Assembly: GCF_012933365.1 (NCBI RefSeq) | Contig: NZ_JABBVZ010000033.1 | Location: 1-39,736 of the forward strand | Length of the DNA: 39,736 nt | Reading direction: 5' to 3' | Source: Sulfobacillus harzensis | GTDB taxonomy: Bacteria; Bacillota; Sulfobacillia; Sulfobacillales; Sulfobacillaceae | Position numbers and translations under genes: made by a program | The notes under the pieces: model-generated | What the model was told of the DNA's origin: nothing | Database searches by the model: none | What the model saw: only the letters and a program-made list of their open reading frames with translations | Part shown: piece by piece, positions 1 through 7,998 of the stretch | Numbering within the stretch: position 1 is the first letter of the stretch | How the letters are laid out: each line of letters starts with the position of its first letter

Positions 1-150
1 CAGAACGTTGGAAAGGGCATCATCAAGGGGGAGCACTTATCCACAGCCGTGATTTGTCCAGTTATGAAAAACCCTCATTGGTGAAAAGCACGACGTTCAG
101 GGACATCAGTCCGAGTAGCCTTGGGGGTTACGGGCAATGCCGTTCTTGGG
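1..150. other. Left edge, no gene assigned
   Basis: No reading frame with a convincing start and ribosome binding site lies here. A perfect DnaA-box consensus TTATCCACA is at 37-45, but it stands alone, so it is not evidence for an origin. The stretch lies just downstream of the minus-strand lipoprotein that ends at 151. Confidence 0.4.
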
Positions 151-588
151 CTACTTCTCGAATTGCGGAGGCTGTCCGCTGATGCGCTCGGCCAATATCT
201 TGCCGTTTCGGTTAAGGATGAATGTAAAAGTGGCGGAATGCCGGATGCCCCATCGCTCTGATAGCGTTACCGTCGCGACAGCTTCGGCCCGCAGGGGGGC
301 GGGGACGATCGCCAAATTCAAGGGCACCCGATCCGTGATGCCCGTCGAGCAGGATCCGGCGACGCCGCTTCCGGGTATTTCGGCGCCGCCCCAGGGAATG
401 TTGCAAGGCTGTTCGCCTGGTGTCCGCGGGAATTTCGTCAGGCGGATGGCGCGCCCAACCTGATGCCAGAATACGGTCGGCATAGGGATGGCCGTTGATG
501 CAACTGATTTTGATGGACCACAGCCGGCGACGATTAGGGCCATGGTTATCGCCGATAGTATGGCGGAGATTCGCTTGGCCTGAATCAA
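151..588 (-). CDS. Hypothetical lipoprotein
   Basis: This is a 145-residue predicted lipoprotein of unknown function. From a TTG start at 588 it has a short basic N-terminus (MIQAKR), a hydrophobic stretch and a lipobox LIVAGC with the modifiable cysteine at about residue 23. The mature part would sit on the outer face of the membrane. The TTG was chosen because AGGGGGTGG lies five bases upstream. A longer ATG version from 660 would place about 24 extra residues before the signal peptide, which is unlikely. The C-terminal half contains four or five strand-like blocks and a stretch reading TFILNRNGKILAERISG. I do not recognise the family. It stands alone, with the next gene also a minus-strand lipoprotein. 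Confidence 0.6.
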   Translation of the reverse strand: MIQAKRISAILSAITMALIVAGCGPSKSVASTAIPMPTVFWHQVGRAIRLTKFPRTPGEQPCNIPWGGAEIPGSGVAGSCSTGITDRVPLNLAIVPAPLRAEAVATVTLSERWGIRHSATFTFILNRNGKILAERISGQPPQFEK

Positions 589-880
589 AGGGACCACCCC
601 CTCTCTCCAAGGTCCGAACGCCTGGAATCTTTGAAGTGTTTCATGGCAAGGGTTGAGCAAGCTGCCTTACCGCGCCATCGGCGTCGAGCCATCATCTACC
701 CCGGGGAGCCGGAAGACCGGGTCCTCAGATTAGCCGTCTACGTGCAGGAATGATTGGCAGGACCTACACCGAACCGAATGTCTGGGTTCATCTCCTCACA
801 TAGTCCGGAAGGCACGACTGGGTGGCGGATCTCAACCGCAGGCTGACATTAGGGTCCTAGGGCGCGCGACTGGCTACGGC
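589..880. other. Intergenic, no gene recognised
   Basis: About 290 bases between two minus-strand lipoprotein genes. No open frame here has a start signal or a recognisable protein. It probably carries the promoter of the 151-588 gene near its left end, but I cannot point to a convincing -10/-35 pair. Confidence 0.4.
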
Positions 881-1702
881 TCATGGGTTGAGAAAAATGT
901 CGCCACCTGCAGCATGAACCACCAGCACACCACGTGTGACCGTGGACTGAGGACCAATGGCCGCGGTGATTGGACCGCTCACGCTATTGGCGGACGCGAG
1001 GGGCGAAAACCCGGAGGAGAGATTGCCGCCGGCGGCGGTTAGACGGACAACGGTACGCACTGTCGGGTTGCCCGTCACATGGATGTCGCCGCCAGTGCTG
1101 GAAATGAACGACGACGGTGACCAAGGGCCGGTCATGACGATGTTCCCGCCTTGCGATTCTAACTTCACGTCGGCCGGCGGCTTGGACCAGCTGACGGATA
1201 TGGTCCCACCCTGACTCTGGGCTATCAACGATCTGGTGATGAGGTGCGTGCCATCCAGATTGCCGCCCGTGGATTCCAGCGAAACGCGGCGGTACATGCC
1301 CTCGGCACTCAAGTTTCCGCCAGCCGTCGCTCCATTCAATGATGCGGTGGTGGGAACACGGAGGTGCAGATATGCCTTTCCCGAAGTATTGATGTGGGGT
1401 GGCAGGTGGACCTGGATAATCCAGGATCTACGATGCACGATGGTGACCCGGCCACGCTTGGGCAATTGATAGGTGAGGCTTAGAGTCTTTCCCACAGCCG
1501 AGGTAACCGCCACATTCACGCCCCCGCCAGATACCGTTATGTGCGGATCGCTTCCCACGACGCGGGTGATGTGCCGAACTGCCCCAACGGCCACGGTGGC
1601 GGGTCCAATGGGGATGGTTGCCTGTCCGCAACCTGCCATGAAAATCGGAACGGCGCCAAGAATCATCCAGGGTTTTTGCAGAAGAATGGCTAATCCCTCC
1701 AT
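881..1702 (-). CDS. Lipoprotein with DUF4097-like GGN/GGD repeats
   Basis: This is a predicted surface lipoprotein of up to 273 residues. The hydrophobic N-terminus ends in the lipobox FMAGC (cysteine at about residue 25). From about residue 120 the chain repeats a short unit ending in TAGGNLS, STGGNLD, SQGGTIS, SQGGNIV, STGGDIH, AAGGNLS and AAGGDIF, spaced roughly 20-25 residues apart. Such regular turns suggest a right-handed parallel beta-helix like that of DUF4097 adhesin-like proteins. The start is uncertain: the ATG at 1702 has only a close GAGAGG, while GGAGGG inside the reading frame would favour an ATT start a few codons later. Function is unknown; a cell-surface or envelope-stress role is a guess from the fold. 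Confidence 0.65.
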   Translation of the reverse strand: MEGLAILLQKPWMILGAVPIFMAGCGQATIPIGPATVAVGAVRHITRVVGSDPHITVSGGGVNVAVTSAVGKTLSLTYQLPKRGRVTIVHRRSWIIQVHLPPHINTSGKAYLHLRVPTTASLNGATAGGNLSAEGMYRRVSLESTGGNLDGTHLITRSLIAQSQGGTISVSWSKPPADVKLESQGGNIVMTGPWSPSSFISSTGGDIHVTGNPTVRTVVRLTAAGGNLSSGFSPLASANSVSGPITAAIGPQSTVTRGVLVVHAAGGDIFLNP

Positions 1703-1809
1703 CGCCTCTCGTCCAGCACGGAGGCGTTTCTTTTAGAGTTAGAGGATCCTAGGGGTGAAAAAGTCACAGGTGGGGGGAGGTTTCTCGGGGCCTGGTAGGG
1801 GGTGGAAGC

Positions 1810-1975
1810 GCGGCGCGTCTCTTGGGCGGGAGGCCCGCTTGCGCGCCACGAGGGGCAAATTGCCATCGCCATGCTTCTCGATCGGTTGCCGGGTTTGCAC
1901 ATGGTCGACACTTTGCCATGGTGGTGCGATGCAAGGCTCTCTCAGTGGGTTGAACCGGAGGGCAAACCGGTGATC
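1810..1975 (+). pseudogene. Cytochrome P450 C-terminal relic
   Basis: On the plus strand the frame through 1829-1972 reads GGPLARHEGQIAIAMLLDRL followed by PGL. This matches the segment just after the haem-cysteine loop of bacterial P450s (CLGxPLARxExxIAxxxLLxRxPxL). Just upstream, in the next frame, RGASLG occupies the place of the haem-binding GxHxCLG loop, with TCT (Ser) where TGT (Cys) is expected. A one-base shift then separates LGG from PLAR. The rest of a roughly 400-codon P450 is absent. I read it as a dead fragment. It lies between a lipoprotein and the TauE-type gene and has no start signal. Confidence 0.55.
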
Positions 1976-1998
1976 GGAGCGTCGTTGGGCTGTGCAGG

Positions 1999-2760
1999 TT
2001 ACGGCAGGTGCAGTGCCAGTCGAACCAGCAGCAGGGTCCCGAGCGCGGTGACCAAGAGATAGACGTAGCGGTGAAACTTTGTGGCAGGGATGCGTTGTTG
2101 CAATCGGGTTCCAACGACGAGGGCCAGCGCGATGGCCGGAAGCGACCACAAATAGAGACGTCCCATCGTCGGGCTCCACATGCCGCTCAGACCTTGTCCA
2201 GCGACAATCAGCGTACCGGCGATGAGAAAGTAAGCCTGTAGCGTGCTGCGAAAATTGCGAGGCTGCCAGCGACGAAACGACCCGTAAATTGCCACGGGGA
2301 TACCCGTAAAGTTGTAGGCACTGCCAAATACACCCGAGGCGAAGCCCAACAGCACGCCCCAACGGGGGGATGCGATGGTGGCCGCTGCGTCGTCAGACGC
2401 CAGCCGCGCACGAGACAAAGAAAACGTGCCGTAGACAATCAGCGCCGCCCCGAGCAATCCCGTAACGATCTTTGGCGACACGGAGGTCACCATCCAGAGA
2501 CCGACCGGGATTCCCAAAAGAGCCGCAAGAACCACCGATCCTAGCTCCCGACGATGGATGTGCTGCCAACCTGTGGTGACGGTAACGGCTGCGACCGTCA
2601 AGCTGACTAGTCCCATCAACGCTACGGCGGTCGGCAAATGAAGGGGCAGCAATGCCAAGAGCGGCATGCTCACCACCGCTTCCCCGAACCCAAAAATGGT
2701 CCGTGTGAGAGCGCCCAGGAAAACGGTCAACGTTATGGCAAGAATAATGACTAGAGACAC
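1999..2760 (-). CDS. TauE/SafE (TSUP) family anion exporter
   Basis: This 253-residue polytopic membrane protein belongs to the sulfite/organosulfonate exporter family (TauE/SafE, DUF81). It opens with a hydrophobic helix and the family-typical Gly/Phe-rich loop FGFGEAVVSMPLLALLPL, has about eight membrane helices, and repeats the fold in the C-terminal half (LLGFASGVFGSAYNFTGIP). Family members move small anions such as sulfite, sulfoacetate or thiosulfate; the substrate here cannot be read from the sequence. The start is a GTG with GAGAGG seven bases upstream. It is divergent from the CoxG-like gene, and the 200 bases between them must hold both promoters. Confidence 0.85.
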   Translation of the reverse strand: MSLVIILAITLTVFLGALTRTIFGFGEAVVSMPLLALLPLHLPTAVALMGLVSLTVAAVTVTTGWQHIHRRELGSVVLAALLGIPVGLWMVTSVSPKIVTGLLGAALIVYGTFSLSRARLASDDAAATIASPRWGVLLGFASGVFGSAYNFTGIPVAIYGSFRRWQPRNFRSTLQAYFLIAGTLIVAGQGLSGMWSPTMGRLYLWSLPAIALALVVGTRLQQRIPATKFHRYVYLLVTALGTLLLVRLALHLP

Positions 2761-2960
2761 GCGATTTCCTCTCAGACCGGAATACTCTTATTTTAGCTCA
2801 TCGCCCCTTCGCCGCGTCTTCTCTTGGCGATGGTGCAGGCGATGGCCACGGGTGCCGTGTAGGATCAAAATTGCGACAAACGCCACGGACATGCAAGCAT
2901 AGCGTTTCGTCGCATATTTATGTTCCGTGTCCATCCTTAAGGAGCAGAAAGGAGCCTTTG

Positions 2961-3404
2961 ATGGAAATTAGCGGCCGCAAAATCATTGCCGCCACGCCCT
3001 CCGTCTGCTATCACCTGCTAACGGACCCGGATACGTTGGTTGACACCATGCCCGGCTTAACCCGCATGGAGTCCGAGGGCGAGAACCGCTATGTGGTGGA
3101 GCTGGTGATGGGAGTTCCCGCCTTGCGGGGACGATATCGTGGCGTGATGGCGATTGAGGATGCCGTGGAGAATCAGGCATATCGGTTGCTGCTAGAGGGA
3201 GAGGGGCCGTTGGGGACCATCCGCATGGAATTAGCCGTACACTTCGAGTCTGTTGACAAGGGTACCGAAGTCACCTATCAAGGGGTGGCGACCATGGGCT
3301 CAAGTCAAGCCGGGGTGGCCCAGAAAATTCTCTCAGGGGCCACGACGCTCCTCATGAACCAATTCTTCAACAATATTGCCAAGGCCGCCAAAAAAGCGGG
3401 ATAG
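2961..3404 (+). CDS. CoxG-like SRPBCC-fold protein
   Basis: This is a 147-residue protein of the carbon-monoxide-dehydrogenase subunit G (CoxG) family, a START/SRPBCC-type helix-grip fold with a hydrophobic cavity. It starts MEISGRKIIAATPSVCYHLL, contains the usual DPDTLVDTMPGL stretch, and ends in a long amphipathic helix, as in the family. The ATG at 2961 has AAGGAG six bases upstream; an in-frame upstream extension to 2871 lacks such a signal. No CO or other molybdenum hydroxylase subunits lie in the window, so the classical maturation role cannot be assumed. It may serve another membrane or ligand-binding purpose. It is convergent with the PucR-type gene. Confidence 0.8.
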   Translation: MEISGRKIIAATPSVCYHLLTDPDTLVDTMPGLTRMESEGENRYVVELVMGVPALRGRYRGVMAIEDAVENQAYRLLLEGEGPLGTIRMELAVHFESVDKGTEVTYQGVATMGSSQAGVAQKILSGATTLLMNQFFNNIAKAAKKAG

Positions 3405-3437
3405 CGCGGCATGCGCGGCCAACGGAGCGTCTCGGCA

Positions 3438-4943
3438 TTAGTCGGATTGCTCCACGGTTCGAAGGGCTGCTTGGAGATATCGGTAAATCTTGAGGGCGAG
3501 ATGGATATTTAAGCGCCGCGGTGAGGCGAGGAGATCCTCGCCTAAAATATCGCTTAGCACCTTGATTCTGGCATAGAGCGTTTGGCGATGGATCCCCAGG
3601 ACTTGGCTGGCACGGGTTTTGGAATCCGGATAGCTGAACAGGGCGTCCAGGGTCTCGATAAGCTTGTCGCGGTCCGCTCGCACCAAAATCGGACCGAGCT
3701 CGGGGTCCACCATGAGCGTTTTCAACTGGTCAATGGGCGTGGCCAGGATCCATCGCCAAACCCCCATCTCGTTGTAGGCGACTGGGGACAAGTCGGTCAA
3801 GCGCGCGACAATTGCTGCATCATTGGCTTCTTCGAGCGCGCGCGGCAAGCTGAAAGGGTCGCTGTGAAAGCACGAGGATCCCGTCGGCACGGCGTCCCAG
3901 TCGGGCGAGGCAAGAAGGCGCGTGACCACTGGGCGCGGGCCGGCTACCACCCAGATGTGCCGGTCTTGATGGGTGACGTGCCCAACGTGAAGGCTCGCAT
4001 TCTTCCTCATTTGCGAGAGGGGACCTCCAGCACCCGCTCTGACCACCACGCCGTACCCGGTCTTGGGCGTGAGCGCAAAACGCGTGCGGAAGCGCTGGAA
4101 GGATGCGGCGGACGGTGCCGCGTCCCACAGCAAATGTTCCAATAAGGCGGCATCTTCCTGCCGGTGGATGCGATCCAGGCCTTCGGTACGGATGTGGTCT
4201 TGGGCCAGCGCTGCGGCGGTCCGATCCATGGCCAAATACACGTGCTCGTCCACCGTCTCTCCAGGACAAGCTACTAACAGGTCGCCGGTCGGTTGGCTGA
4301 AGACGGTCACGGTTTGCCAGACCACCTGATTATTTAGGCGACGTGCACCAATCGCCAGGGCGGATGGCAGGGGCGGCATCGGACCCGCGGGAAATCCCTC
4401 GCTGAGGGCGGGTGGCTTGGCGCTATCGCGTGGCCAATAGGCCGTGGGGAAGCCGAGGGACTTCGCTAATAGATCCACCAGCCGGTCCGGTCCTTCTGTG
4501 TTGAGAAGCGCATGGCGGATTCCGAGCGACAAGCTCTCCAAGTCGTCCATCAGTCGGTGATGACGGCTGATAACCAGACTGTTGATATCCTGAGATAAAT
4601 CGAGAAACCGCACGGGGGCGGGAAAGACAATAATGGGGAAGTCGCGCCGATTGGCCAAAAGAACCCAATCCTTGGGGACAGCCTTCCAATAGCTCCCCAG
4701 TTCCACCACCAAGCCGGCGGCCCCAGCGTCAATGAGCCCGGCCAAATAGGCGGTGCGCTGACTTTTCGACGATAGACCGACTCCGGTCGCCAGCACCAGT
4801 TCGCCGCCCTGCAAATAGTGCCCAATATCAGGGATCTCGCCGACATGGACCCAACTGATGGGCCGGCTGAGGCTTTCTTTTCCGGCCGCCACTAAGGCTC
4901 TCTGAAAGACCGGGCGCCGCAAAACATCCTGAATGGTAATCAT
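3438..4943 (-). CDS. PucR-family transcriptional regulator
   Basis: This is a 501-residue regulator with the PucR layout: an N-terminal PucR domain (residues ~5-120, starting ITIQDVLRRPVFQRA), a middle region, and a C-terminal helix-turn-helix of the HTH_30 type (residues ~435-495, SQVLGIHRQTLYARIKVL). Family members activate catabolic operons for purines, amino acids or amines in response to pathway metabolites. It is transcribed away from the aminotransferase/dehydrogenase pair, so it is very probably their regulator. The second ATG (4943) fits best, with AAGGA six bases upstream; the first ATG at 4949 abuts the AAGGA. Ligand unknown; beta-alanine, GABA or a semialdehyde are candidates from context. 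Confidence 0.85.
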   Translation of the reverse strand: MITIQDVLRRPVFQRALVAAGKESLSRPISWVHVGEIPDIGHYLQGGELVLATGVGLSSKSQRTAYLAGLIDAGAAGLVVELGSYWKAVPKDWVLLANRRDFPIIVFPAPVRFLDLSQDINSLVISRHHRLMDDLESLSLGIRHALLNTEGPDRLVDLLAKSLGFPTAYWPRDSAKPPALSEGFPAGPMPPLPSALAIGARRLNNQVVWQTVTVFSQPTGDLLVACPGETVDEHVYLAMDRTAAALAQDHIRTEGLDRIHRQEDAALLEHLLWDAAPSAASFQRFRTRFALTPKTGYGVVVRAGAGGPLSQMRKNASLHVGHVTHQDRHIWVVAGPRPVVTRLLASPDWDAVPTGSSCFHSDPFSLPRALEEANDAAIVARLTDLSPVAYNEMGVWRWILATPIDQLKTLMVDPELGPILVRADRDKLIETLDALFSYPDSKTRASQVLGIHRQTLYARIKVLSDILGEDLLASPRRLNIHLALKIYRYLQAALRTVEQSD

Positions 4944-5021
4944 CGGCATTCCTTACAAAGTGTCTAATAATTGTTCTAAAAATCATACTGAATGGCGCGG
5001 GAAAAGGGAAGACGGCGCGAT

Positions 5022-5027
5022 TATAAT
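5022..5027 (+). promoter_or_regulatory. Candidate -10 box for the aminotransferase operon
   Basis: A perfect TATAAT lies 26 bases before the aminotransferase start. Seventeen bases upstream the -35 position reads GGGAAA, far from consensus. That fits a promoter that needs an activator such as the divergent PucR-type protein. The activator site itself is not identifiable by eye. Confidence 0.45.
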
Positions 5028-5053
5028 CACGGGCAAGAGATTGAGGAGGTGGC

Positions 5054-6385
5054 ATGATGAGCGACGTGACAGGGCGGCAACGGGAATATTTGGCGCCCGG
5101 AGTGTCGACATATTACACGGATCCCTTGGTATTGACGCGAGGGGACGGTCGGCGGGTAACGGATGACATGGGCCGGTCGTATCTGGATTTCTTTGGTGGC
5201 ATTTTAACGGTGTCCATTGGTCATGCTCATCCGGCAGTGACCGCCGCGGTGAGCGAGCAAGCAGCCCGGTTGGTGCACACCTCAACGCTTTATGTGACGG
5301 AGCCGATGGTGGACCTGGCGGAACGGCTGGCAGCCATCACGCCGGGAAAACTCAAGAAGAGCTTCTTTACCACCAGCGGCACCGAGGCAAATGAAACCGC
5401 TATTACCATGGCGCAGCTGGCAACCGGCAACCAAGAGGTGGTGACCTTGCGCCACAGCTATTCGGGACGCTCGCAGGTGGGGATGGGACTCACCGGACAG
5501 GCTAATTGGAAGCTGGCCGGTTCCGGCATGAGTCTGCCCATTCGGCAAGCTCATAACGCCTATTGCTATCGCTGTCCGTTTCAAAAAACGCCGGACACCT
5601 GTGGCCTTGAATGCGCCAAAGATCTAGACGACTTTATCCGCACCAGCACCTCAGGACGTCTGGCCGCCTTTCTGGCCGAACCCATTCAGGGCGTCGGCGG
5701 CTTCATTACACCGCCCCCGGCCTTTTTCCAGGAAACGGTGGCCATCGCTCGCAAGTACGGGGCGCTTTTTATCGACGACGAGGTGCAGACCGGCTTCGGG
5801 CGGACAGGCAAAGCCTTTGGCATTGACCACTACGGCGTCCACCCCGACCTCATGACCTTCGCCAAAGGACTCGCCAACGGCCTTCCCATTGGCGCGACGA
5901 TAGCGACTGACGAGGTGGCCAACGCCTATCAAGGCCCCACCATCTCTACTTTCGGGGGTAATCCGCTGTCCATGCGGGCTGCGTTGGCGACGCTGGATGT
6001 GATGGAGCGGGAGAACCTCACCGAAGCCGCGCGTATCCGGGGTAATCAACTGCGTCAGGGATTAGAGGATCTCTCCGATCGGTTCCCAATTCTAGGCGAT
6101 GTGCGCGGCAAGGGATTGATGCAGGGCCTTGAGATTGTTCTAAAGGACAAGAAGCCAGCCCCCGACCTAGCTGCCGAACTGCTGGAGGAAGCCCAAAAAC
6201 GAGGCCTTCTGGTTGGCAAGGGCGGACTGTACGGGAACGTCATTCGGATTGCCCCGCCCCTGACCGTTACCGCCAATGAAGTAACCGAGGCTCTCGAGGT
6301 CCTCGGTGAGACGTTGCAATCCCTGTATGGAACACACAGCGAGTTGGCAGCAGTGCCCTCAACTCGCATTCAATACCAGGACTAG
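5054..6385 (+). CDS. Class-III PLP aminotransferase (beta-alanine/omega-amino acid type)
   Basis: This is a 443-residue fold-type-I pyridoxal-phosphate enzyme. Visible features are FFTTSGTEANE (~104-114, phosphate/substrate region), FIDDEVQTGFGRTG (~239-252, with the Asp that pairs with the PLP nitrogen) and FAKGLANGLPIGA with the Schiff-base lysine at ~271. An insertion at ~170-187 carries four cysteines (CYRC and CGLEC), typical of the alanine-glyoxylate/beta-aminoisobutyrate branch. Paired with the dehydrogenase 12 bases downstream, the likely reaction is beta-alanine (or beta-aminoisobutyrate or GABA) plus an oxo-acid giving the semialdehyde. AGGAGG lies 4 bases before this ATG and 7 before the next one (5057); either start is possible. 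Confidence 0.88.
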   Translation: MMSDVTGRQREYLAPGVSTYYTDPLVLTRGDGRRVTDDMGRSYLDFFGGILTVSIGHAHPAVTAAVSEQAARLVHTSTLYVTEPMVDLAERLAAITPGKLKKSFFTTSGTEANETAITMAQLATGNQEVVTLRHSYSGRSQVGMGLTGQANWKLAGSGMSLPIRQAHNAYCYRCPFQKTPDTCGLECAKDLDDFIRTSTSGRLAAFLAEPIQGVGGFITPPPAFFQETVAIARKYGALFIDDEVQTGFGRTGKAFGIDHYGVHPDLMTFAKGLANGLPIGATIATDEVANAYQGPTISTFGGNPLSMRAALATLDVMERENLTEAARIRGNQLRQGLEDLSDRFPILGDVRGKGLMQGLEIVLKDKKPAPDLAAELLEEAQKRGLLVGKGGLYGNVIRIAPPLTVTANEVTEALEVLGETLQSLYGTHSELAAVPSTRIQYQD

Positions 6386-6397
6386 GAGGGATGCTTC

Positions 6398-7840
6398 ATG
6401 GCCAAGCATATCGCGCACAGTATTGCCAGTGAGGCGGTCGAGCCGCACGCGAGCGAATGGGATCAGGTGTACAATCCTGCGACTGGTGAGGTGCTAGGGG
6501 ATGTTCCCCTCGACGACTTTGGGGCGGTGGACCAGGCCGTCAAAACGGCCGCGGAAGCCTTCGCCGAGTGGTCCGGCACCTCCATCTTGGAGCGGGCTCG
6601 CTGCATGTTCCGCTATCGCGACCTCTTGGAAAGGCATCATCAGGAACTGGCGGAGATGGTGACTCGCGAGCACGGGAAAATTTTGTCCGACGCCTATAAC
6701 GAGGTGGGCCGCGGCATCGAGGTGGTGGAGCTGGCCGCGGGCGCCCCGAGCATACTCAAAGGCGAGATTTTGCCAGGCGTGGCCACGGGAGTTGAAGTGT
6801 TCATGCTCCGGGTGCCCTTGGGCGTTGTGACCGGGATTACGCCCTTTAACTTTCCGGCCATGATTCCCTTGTGGATGATCCCGCCGGCCATTGTGTCGGG
6901 CAACACCTTCATCTTGAAACCATCGGAGCGCACGCCGCTTACGTCGCTTCGACTGCTGGAGCTTTTAACAGAAGCTGGCGTTCCTAAGGGGGTTGTCAAT
7001 GTTGTGCATGGGGGTCGGTTAGTGGTTGACCGACTCCTCAGCCATCCCGTCGTTCGCGCGGTGTCGTTCGTGGGATCCGAGCCCGTGGCTAAACACGTCT
7101 ATCAAACGGCAGCCGCCTACGGGAAGCGCGTGCAGGCATTAGGCGGGGCCAAGAATTTTCATGTAGTGATGCCCGATGCCAATCGTGGGCGCACCATTGA
7201 CGCATTGACCAGCTCCGCTTTTGGTTCGGCCGGTGAACGCTGTCTGGCTGGGGCGGTGGTCATTGCGGTCGGGGAAGCGGGGGATTGGCTGACGGAGGCG
7301 ATGGCCCAGCGGGCAGAATCCTTGGCCGTTGGGGAGGGAACCGCGGCTTCGGTTGAGATGGGTCCACTCATTCGCGCCGCGCACCGCGACCGGGTTGTTC
7401 GTTACATTGAGCGCGGGCAACGCGAAGGCGCCCGGCTCGTGTACGATGGACGCCGCCATCCGGTGCCTGCCCAGGGTTTCTTTTTGGGTCCCAGCTTGTT
7501 CGATGACGTGCATCCGGAGATGAGTATTGCCCAAGAGGAAATTTTTGGACCGGTGCTAAGTGTGATGCGGCAACCGAATCTTCCGGCGGCCGTCGAGGTG
7601 GCCAACCGCTCGCGTTTCGGCAACACCGCCACCATTTATACCCAGTCTGGCGCTGCCGCCCAGTATTTCCGCGACCACATCGAGGCGGGAATGGTGGGTG
7701 TCAACATTGGCGTCGCGGCCCCCGTGGCCTGGTTCCCTTTCGCGGGTTGGAAGGATTCGTTCTATGGAGACCTCCACGCCACCGGGACGGATGCATTTCT
7801 CTTCTACACGGAGCGGCGGGTCACCACCACTCGTTGGTAA
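6398..7840 (+). CDS. mmsA: CoA-acylating methylmalonate-semialdehyde dehydrogenase
   Basis: This 480-residue aldehyde dehydrogenase belongs to the MmsA/IolA branch. It converts malonate or methylmalonate semialdehyde, NAD and CoA to acetyl- or propionyl-CoA plus CO2. The catalytic cysteine is C282 in GERCLAG, with the neighbouring arginine R281 and R105 at the positions reported to matter in IolA-type enzymes. Other features are TPFNFP (~148-153), SFVGSEPVAKHVY (~223-235) and EEIFGPVLSVM. The usual ALDH general-base glutamate is replaced in ALGGAKN (~247-253), as expected for this branch. It follows the aminotransferase by 12 bases with its own AGGAGG, so the two form an operon taking a beta-amino acid to an acyl-CoA. 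Confidence 0.9.
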   Translation: MAKHIAHSIASEAVEPHASEWDQVYNPATGEVLGDVPLDDFGAVDQAVKTAAEAFAEWSGTSILERARCMFRYRDLLERHHQELAEMVTREHGKILSDAYNEVGRGIEVVELAAGAPSILKGEILPGVATGVEVFMLRVPLGVVTGITPFNFPAMIPLWMIPPAIVSGNTFILKPSERTPLTSLRLLELLTEAGVPKGVVNVVHGGRLVVDRLLSHPVVRAVSFVGSEPVAKHVYQTAAAYGKRVQALGGAKNFHVVMPDANRGRTIDALTSSAFGSAGERCLAGAVVIAVGEAGDWLTEAMAQRAESLAVGEGTAASVEMGPLIRAAHRDRVVRYIERGQREGARLVYDGRRHPVPAQGFFLGPSLFDDVHPEMSIAQEEIFGPVLSVMRQPNLPAAVEVANRSRFGNTATIYTQSGAAAQYFRDHIEAGMVGVNIGVAAPVAWFPFAGWKDSFYGDLHATGTDAFLFYTERRVTTTRW

Positions 7841-7954
7841 GGAGAGGATTGTGAGTCAAGGGTTGTGGACAGATGGCACGGGAAAAGTGGCAAAATCACC
7901 CGACCACGAGAATCCTTAAACCAGTTTGTTGGTAGCCTACCATATGATGGGCTG

Positions 7955-7979
7955 CCGGTCCGCCTCCGTGGCGGACCGG
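7955..7979 (+). promoter_or_regulatory. Hairpin just upstream of the DUF1275 ribosome binding site
   Basis: A perfect 10-bp stem (CCGGTCCGCC / GGCGGACCGG) closes a TCCGT loop and ends six bases before the GGGAGG of the next gene. No T-run follows. It may end the upstream operon's transcript, or sit in the leader of the next gene. A small palindrome, GGTAGCCTACC, lies at 7931-7941. Confidence 0.45.
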
Positions 7980-7998
7980 GAACTGGGAGGATTACAGA

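Noticed and set aside
37..45. Perfect DnaA box TTATCCACA
   Set aside because: A single box without a cluster, AT-rich element or dnaA/dnaN genes; not evidence of a replication origin.
1739..2362. Long minus-strand frame overlapping the TauE gene
   Set aside because: Out of frame with the TauE gene, no start signal, arginine/proline-rich composition typical of a shadow frame.
3405..3437. GCGCGGCATGCGC hairpin between coxG-like and PucR-type genes
   Set aside because: Only four paired bases in each arm, no T-run; too weak to call a terminator.
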